A stretch of 64,000 bases of DNA from Hirudo medicinalis (Eukaryota > Annelida > Clitellata > Hirudinida > Hirudinidae). Positions within the stretch are counted from its first letter, which is position 1. Every line of letters starts with the position of its first letter. The stretch is from positions 91,194-155,193 of the forward strand of contig MPNW01000253.1 of assembly GCA_011800805.1 (NCBI GenBank), given 5' to 3'. Shown here piece after piece: positions 60,801 to 64,000 of this stretch. The notes under the pieces were generated by a model. The model was not told the DNA's origin. It searched no databases and saw only the letters and a program-made list of their open reading frames with translations. The position numbers and the translations under genes were made by a program.

Positions 60801-63589
60801 ACACCTCCACATCTCAACTGTGCTTGTTGTGCTCACGTCATTCAAGCAAGACTTCAATATTTGTAAGTTTCGACATGTTTTGCTGCGAAGACAATTTTGA
60901 GAATTTAATAATTTTGGAGATAATAAACTCCAACTACTGGTTTTAAATTTCTTCCATATTTCACAAGAAGAGCAAGAACCAGCATCAGTTAATTTTTGTA
61001 ACTTTAATTTATTTTATAATTATTTTAAAATTAGAGATTAATTTCAGCATTCATTAAAATATTTTAAAACTTTAACCTGCGTTTCTTTCAAAAACAAAAA
61101 GATTTGTTGATGTCTAAGAGTTATTAATTTAAACATGTGGTTTTAAAGGAAAACATCTGATAGAAATTTAAATTAGAAATAATTTTTAAATGTTTGTAAA
61201 TAACAAAACCTCACAAAGACATGGGAGGCATCATAAATCTAAGTAACGAAAAATGTTTCTACGACAACGTGTTGATGCAGATCAAATACGTCATAATAAT
61301 AAAGTTATAAATAATTTTATCGTAGCAGAATGTAGACAATTATAATTATAAGCAATAAAAATAATTCCCAATAAATAAATAAATGGAATTGTTCGTGTTT
61401 CTTCAGCAGACCGAAAACAATGTTCTTCGTGTCAAGGATCACAAATTCTGCAAATCAAGGAAATGCGTCCGAGTTTTTGATTATTATTTTTAAGAAGCAA
61501 TTTAATCGCTCAATTGATGACCAATTTGGGCTATGTCCTGCTGGAATGGGTGCTCGAAATTCTATATTATTTATTATTATTATTATTATTATTATGAACA
61601 TCATCATCATCTTCATCACAATTATTATTATTATAAAATCTATATATTATAATACTGCAATTAATTACAACAATCAGTAATTATTGTAATTATTACTGCA
61701 ACCATATTAATCTATCAATAATTGATGCCGATGTTAATTTTTAATTTAGGTTTTACCATTAATTGCTGCCTCAATTAAAATAATTAAACCCTTTTACCTT
61801 TTGCATAAATTGTTTCAATTGCAAAATCGAAATAAGTCCCATTCCATTCATCGACCTTCTAAGAAATCCTCAATCAAAACCTTCCAGTTATCATGCTAGT
61901 TCTCTCGGGGTTAGGATCTGATCTTCTGCGAGATCTCAAATATCCCAGCTGTCCGCTGAGATATTTCTTTTCACTTATCAGCCGAACCCTCATCGGCGAG
62001 GGATTCAACACGATATAAGTTCCGAAGGTTGGAATTGATATTTCAATGGGATGTGCCTCTCTGAACATCCATCCATCCATCTTTATATACTTACAATAAA
62101 TTAATTATCCATCCATCCTTAACATGGATCCTACATTTCCTTGCAATGAATTATCCATCTAGCCACAATTACCTGTCCATCCATCCATCCATCCACATGC
62201 CTTTGCAATCAATCATCCATCCATCCTTACATCTTTACAATCAATTATCCACCCATCTATCCATTCATCAAACGATCCACCCATCCACCTGTCCAAAGAG
62301 GTTCAGAGCAGGATCGAAAGCCATTGACCATGTTAAATCTTCTGGAATTTCTGAAGCACATTTTTCAAAGTTTTATTTTAGTTTAATTAAGTTTTCAGAA
62401 CACTATTTATTTTACTTTGTAATTAAGTTAAATATTACATGATATAATTATTTTGATAAACGCCGATAAATTATTGTTAGTTATTGTTAAATTATAAATT
62501 AATTAATAAAATAAATATTTAAATGATTTTATTCGTCAATAATTAGAATAAGCGTGAAGAGATCAGAAAGTAGCTCACCACGTCAATTATTTGCGAAAGT
62601 GCCAATCCGAAGGTAACGTTGAGAGGTTGAGAATAATTTGTCGAAGGTCGAACGCGGAGGTCGTAACCTTTCATGAGGTCGCTTATCAACCTGTACTCTG
62701 CATCGCCCTGAACTAAAAACATTTCGTGACCTCATTATGAGATTTTACAACAGGATTTACATCAGATTTACATCAATCAGTTTTACATCAGATTTACATC
62801 AGTTTTACAAATCCTGTTTCTAAAAACTTACTTGCGTTATTTTGATCATTCGTTTTTAAAGCCGATTTTTTACCGATTACAAAAATACACATTGTTTATG
62901 TTTTCTATAATATTATGCAATGACAATATTTTACTACTTCAAAACATTATGACCGCTTTTAAATGAGTAAATTATTTAACAATTAAATTAACTGAAGACA
63001 TTTAATAATTTATTTCACAAATCCATTTCGGATGTACCAGAGCATATTTTAAATTTTGCGTAACATTAAAAGCACAACAAGAGCTTACGAATGAAATGAG
63101 TTCATTTAGAATCCATAAAAAATAAACATTGATGGACGAGAGTCACTCGCTAAAATTGCTTACTGTAAATGGGTTTGATGTTACTTCTTTAGTGGATGAA
63201 GGGAAAATTTACAAATTGACATTTTGGAATTACTTTCTATAAAAATATGATGATGGCGATGATTATTATTAATGTTATTATAATTATTATTATTATTATT
63301 ACTATTGTAATTGTTGTTGAGGTTGTTGTTGTCGTCGATAATTTACCAATTTTCTATACATACAACAGAAGCTAATTTTTTTTTAGATTATTTTGCTAAC
63401 TTTAGCTTTTCAATTTGTGTTTACAAATAAATAAATAAAAGATATTTTATTACAAACAAAAGGGCAGAATTGATGATGCATTAGGAAAATTTGCATCGAG
63501 GATAAAGAACACATTGTTGTTGAATGTGTTGTTGCTACAAAATTACAAAAATATGCCAAAGCAAACGCTATTCGTGAAAACAAAATCAT
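34594..63589 (-). CDS. Nicotinic acetylcholine receptor alpha-type subunit, about 11 exons
   Basis: Exons in coding order: 63589-63539 (tentative signal peptide), 62707-62579, 59554-59510, 49768-49659, 48817-48619, 44677-44543, 42350-42243, 41569-41473, 37215-36950, 36663-36598, 35208-34594. They join to about 606 residues; the 45- and 110-nt exons are the classic receptor sizes. This is a pentameric ligand-gated cation channel subunit of the plasma membrane. Visible: the Cys-loop with [15 protein letters not shown] (146-160), SWTYDG with the aromatic-box Trp167, loop [15 protein letters not shown] with vicinal Cys210-211 marking an alpha subunit, M1 in exon 42350, M2 (GEK then [20 protein letters not shown], cation-selective ring Glu258), M3 in exon 37215, and M4 ending [20 protein letters not shown]. 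The cytoplasmic loop is long and Ser/Asn-rich. Exact alpha subtype (alpha7- or alpha9/10-like) is open. A retrogene and LINEs sit in its introns. Confidence 0.9.
35209..36597 (-). other. Last intron of the receptor gene
   Basis: No recognised element. Open frames at 35929-36270 and its antisense have no domain. AT-rich. Confidence 0.45.
37440..40625 (+). mobile_element. Degenerate CR1/L2-like LINE with endonuclease and reverse transcriptase
   Basis: Inserted antisense in the receptor intron between the M2 and M3 exons. An N-terminal frame from ATG 37611 has [12 protein letters not shown]. The apurinic-type endonuclease follows ([26 protein letters not shown], 37795-38155). Reverse transcriptase motifs are [13 protein letters not shown], [26 protein letters not shown] and QYADDTSLF (38930-39830). 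The tail reads [17 protein letters not shown] and the 3' end is gcgcctctgatgctatgcaa followed by an ATT microsatellite. Multiple stops and frameshifts make it inactive. A 69-bp block is duplicated around an N at 40345. Confidence 0.88.
40276..40413 (+). repeat. Exact 69-bp direct duplication separated by a single N
   Basis: The block beginning ccgtcatacatctggtcttc occurs twice in tandem around the undetermined base at 40345. This is the expected look of an assembly join rather than a biological repeat. Confidence 0.85.
40600..40730 (+). repeat. ATT and taacataacatag simple repeats at the LINE 3' end
   Basis: ATT triplets (40600-40630) followed by degenerate taacatagtaacgtaacata units. CR1/L2-like elements often end in such short repeats. 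Confidence 0.75.
41385..41452 (+). repeat. taacataacataatataatg simple repeat
   Basis: Short degenerate repeat lying about 20 bp beyond the splice donor of the receptor M2 exon (ends 41473 on the minus strand). Confidence 0.7.
42600..43130 (+). repeat. Minisatellite, about 19-20 bp unit tttaatgagactaattatta
   Basis: More than 20 imperfect copies over about 530 bp in the receptor intron between the loop C exon and the M1 exon, with substitutions and length variants. No coding capacity. Confidence 0.9.
44690..44960 (-). mobile_element. 3' fragment of a CR1/L2-like LINE (minus orientation)
   Basis: Begins just upstream of the receptor loop C exon. It has TTTA repeats, then gggtccttgggaccactaac, the LINE tail signature shared with 57585 and 20170, and further inward ggatccatcataatcccgag matching 58195-58225. 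An N at 44824 marks an undetermined base. Confidence 0.65.
44961..48618 (-). other. Remainder of the receptor intron upstream of the loop C exon
   Basis: AT-rich. Contains an AAT microsatellite at 45835-45885 and short degenerate aatataaatatttaaatgtc units at 46975-47095. No exon, RNA gene or recognised transposon otherwise. Confidence 0.5.
48836..48965 (+). repeat. 28-bp tandem repeat next to a splice acceptor
   Basis: About four to five copies of tgttaattgtaatattacat + taatgaga. The array begins within 20 bp of the 5' edge (48817) of the Cys-loop exon, so on the minus strand it forms the branch-point and polypyrimidine region of that intron. Confidence 0.85.
49769..52743 (-). other. Receptor intron upstream of the 110-nt exon, proximal part
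   Basis: No exon recognised. A moderately GC-richer block at 50690-50890 has short open frames on the minus strand that may be an unclassified dispersed repeat. Otherwise AT-rich. Confidence 0.4.
52744..53592 (+). CDS. SRSF10/SRSF12-like serine/arginine-rich splicing factor, intronless, nested
   Basis: One uninterrupted frame of 282 residues. The start is ATG 52744 because its MSRNGREPN matches the MSR start of vertebrate SRSF10; the frame stays open upstream but lacks support. The N-terminal RRM has RNP2 (TLIVRDLA, residues 11-18) and RNP1 (RGFAYVQF, 51-58), with [15 protein letters not shown] and GDRKTP strongly like SRSF10. The rest is an RS domain rich in Arg-Ser, Arg-Asp and Lys-Arg, with [18 protein letters not shown] near the end. 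Such proteins bind pre-mRNA and control splicing in the nucleus. The gene lies inside an intron of the receptor gene on the opposite strand. Lack of introns in a family that normally has them suggests a retrocopy, yet the frame is intact. A polyadenylation-like AATAAA lies near 53673. Confidence 0.9.
   Translation: MSRNGREPNCTLIVRDLADGARSDELRDIFKEYGNVKDVYIPLDYYTRRQRGFAYVQFEDPRDAKDALNDLDGNKYMDREMRIDIARGDRKTPAEMNSRQRDSRDRRRHEYTDRRSRRYLDNDDDDYRKRDRSRSRDRRKRSRSSSRPESSYKRRRYELPESSKRSSRRDRSRSHFRSKRRRNESPDSPVRFSRNNKSRSNSRGSTCISHQELEQVTPKNDCSKSSVKDSPTFDDAHLQRSPSLNNPEKRTKSGSHESRSRSRSRDSKSRSRTRSGYCLGRS
54194..54415 (-). mobile_element. tRNA-derived SINE, family copy C
   Basis: On the minus strand: A-box-like head ttggccgaatgggttacg, B-box-like gtgttcgaaaccagcctgca near 54323-54338, then a body and the tail ggcgcctctgacgttatgca, as in the copy at 21235 and the LINE 3' end at 40570. 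Confidence 0.7.
55026..57185 (+). mobile_element. Internally deleted Jockey/CR1-type LINE
   Basis: In a receptor intron, antisense to the receptor. The 5' part (55026-55490) starts with ATG and encodes a coiled-coil ORF1-like segment ([20 protein letters not shown]). It runs almost directly into the region just before the reverse transcriptase, so the endonuclease is missing. Reverse transcriptase motifs (55471-56364): [42 protein letters not shown] and FADDTNVF. Stop codons interrupt the remainder; the 3' end near 57185 has AAATAAATGAAATGAAAA. Confidence 0.85.
57545..58260 (-). mobile_element. 3' fragment of a CR1/L2-like LINE (minus orientation)
   Basis: A minus-strand frame at 57903-58151 encodes the post-RT region [19 protein letters not shown] + [11 protein letters not shown], typical of CR1/Jockey-type elements. 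Downstream (57700-57790) decayed sequence matches the fragment at 19895-20235. The tail aaaggccctatggaccacta and TTTA repeats end it near 57550. Confidence 0.75.
58915..58995 (+). repeat. 18-bp tandem repeat aatatacaatcacatata
   Basis: Four to five imperfect copies inside a receptor intron; the open frame across it is repeat-derived. Confidence 0.8.
60520..60745 (+). repeat. ATCCATCCACCT 12-bp microsatellite
   Basis: About 18 copies of a 12-bp unit, open in several frames on both strands purely because of its period. Located in the receptor intron upstream of the 45-nt exon. Confidence 0.92.
62060..62300 (+). repeat. Degenerate CATCCATC repeat region
   Basis: Scattered ccatccatcc tracts mixed with unique sequence about 280 bp downstream (minus strand) of the receptor exon ending at 62579. 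Confidence 0.7.
62713..63538 (-). other. Putative first intron of the receptor gene
   Basis: Lies between the tentative signal-peptide exon and the first extracellular exon. Contains ATT/GTT microsatellite sequence at 63265-63340 and short atttacatca repeats at 62755-62800. No other feature. Confidence 0.4.
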
Positions 63590-63777
63590 TCGTTGCCAGG
63601 CAACCAAACTGATTAAATTATGATGAAAACAATGCTATTGTAAACAATGACATTGAACCCGTGAGATTTGAAATTGCACAAAATAGAATAAAAATATAAA
63701 TATTCACATTTATTGAATGGAAATGAAGGAATAATTACTTGCAGTTTAAAATTAAGATGCATCTGAAGCAAATAGAG

Positions 63778-64000
63778 CTAATAAAACAAACATATGCAGA
63801 TAATAATACAAACATACATGTATAAGCTAATGATACAAACATACATGTTTATGCTAATAAAACAAATATATGCAGCTAATAATACAAACATACATGTATA
63901 AGCTAATAATACAAACATACATGTATAAGCTAATAATACAAACATACATGTATAAGCTAATAATACAAACATACATGTATAAGCTAATAATACAAACATA
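63778..64000 (+). repeat. 27-bp tandem repeat running off the window edge
   Basis: Copies of tacatgtataagctaataat + acaaaca continue to the last base. The 27-bp period is a multiple of three, which creates a periodic nine-residue open frame on the minus strand; this is not a gene. Confidence 0.9.

Noticed and set aside
63778..63999. Membrane-like repetitive open frame on the minus strand
   Set aside because: Produced by a 27-bp tandem repeat (nine codons per unit); no non-repeat coding sequence.
1..64000. CRISPR-like direct repeats or bacterial operon features
   Set aside because: All tandem repeats are contiguous minisatellites without unique spacers, and gene structure is eukaryotic throughout.

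Overview
The window is animal (metazoan) nuclear DNA: AT-rich, with genes broken into many short GT-AG exons, abundant microsatellites and minisatellites, and remnants of several transposon classes. Exon phases were checked by hand and close cleanly for the four main genes. The exon pattern of the nicotinic receptor (45- and 110-nt exons), the CR1/L2-like LINEs, Tc1 and pogo/Tigger elements and the very AT-rich introns fit an invertebrate, most likely a lophotrochozoan such as an annelid or mollusc. The species cannot be fixed from sequence alone.

Layout. Positions 1-276 hold the last exons of an unidentified plus-strand gene. Positions 1185-7057 (+) hold a complete 12-exon PTPDC1-like dual-specificity phosphatase. 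Positions 7805-17193 (+) hold a complete 13-exon mitochondrial calcium uptake protein of the MICU2/MICU3 type. Tail-to-tail with it, 17857-29731 (-) holds a 19-exon ARAP-like Arf GTPase-activating protein with two PH domains, an ArfGAP zinc finger and a short ankyrin-like tail, but no RhoGAP region. Positions 29732-34593 are a repeat-rich intergenic stretch with an inverted repeat arm, a probable Penelope-like GIY-YIG remnant and a dead Tc1 transposon. Positions 34594-63589 (-) hold a nicotinic acetylcholine receptor alpha-type subunit spread over about 29 kb. Its introns carry a degenerate CR1/L2-like LINE (37.4-40.6 kb), a second LINE (55.0-57.2 kb), LINE tail fragments, minisatellites, and an intact intronless SRSF10-like splicing-factor gene (52744-53592) on the opposite strand.

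Transposable elements. A tRNA-derived SINE family (four copies) shares its 3' tail with the CR1/L2-like LINE in the same window, as in LINE-dependent SINEs. An internally deleted Tigger element with clean terminal inverted repeats and a TA target duplication sits beside a retrotransposon gag remnant inside an ARAP-like intron.

The genes do not form an operon or an obvious pathway; they are ordinary independent eukaryotic genes. I found no convincing new multi-gene system. The most interesting single items are the nested SRSF10-like retrogene, a Cys-rich phase 0/0 exon in the MICU gene, the truncated ARAP architecture, a GC-AG intron between M1 and M2 of the receptor, and the SINE/LINE tail pair.
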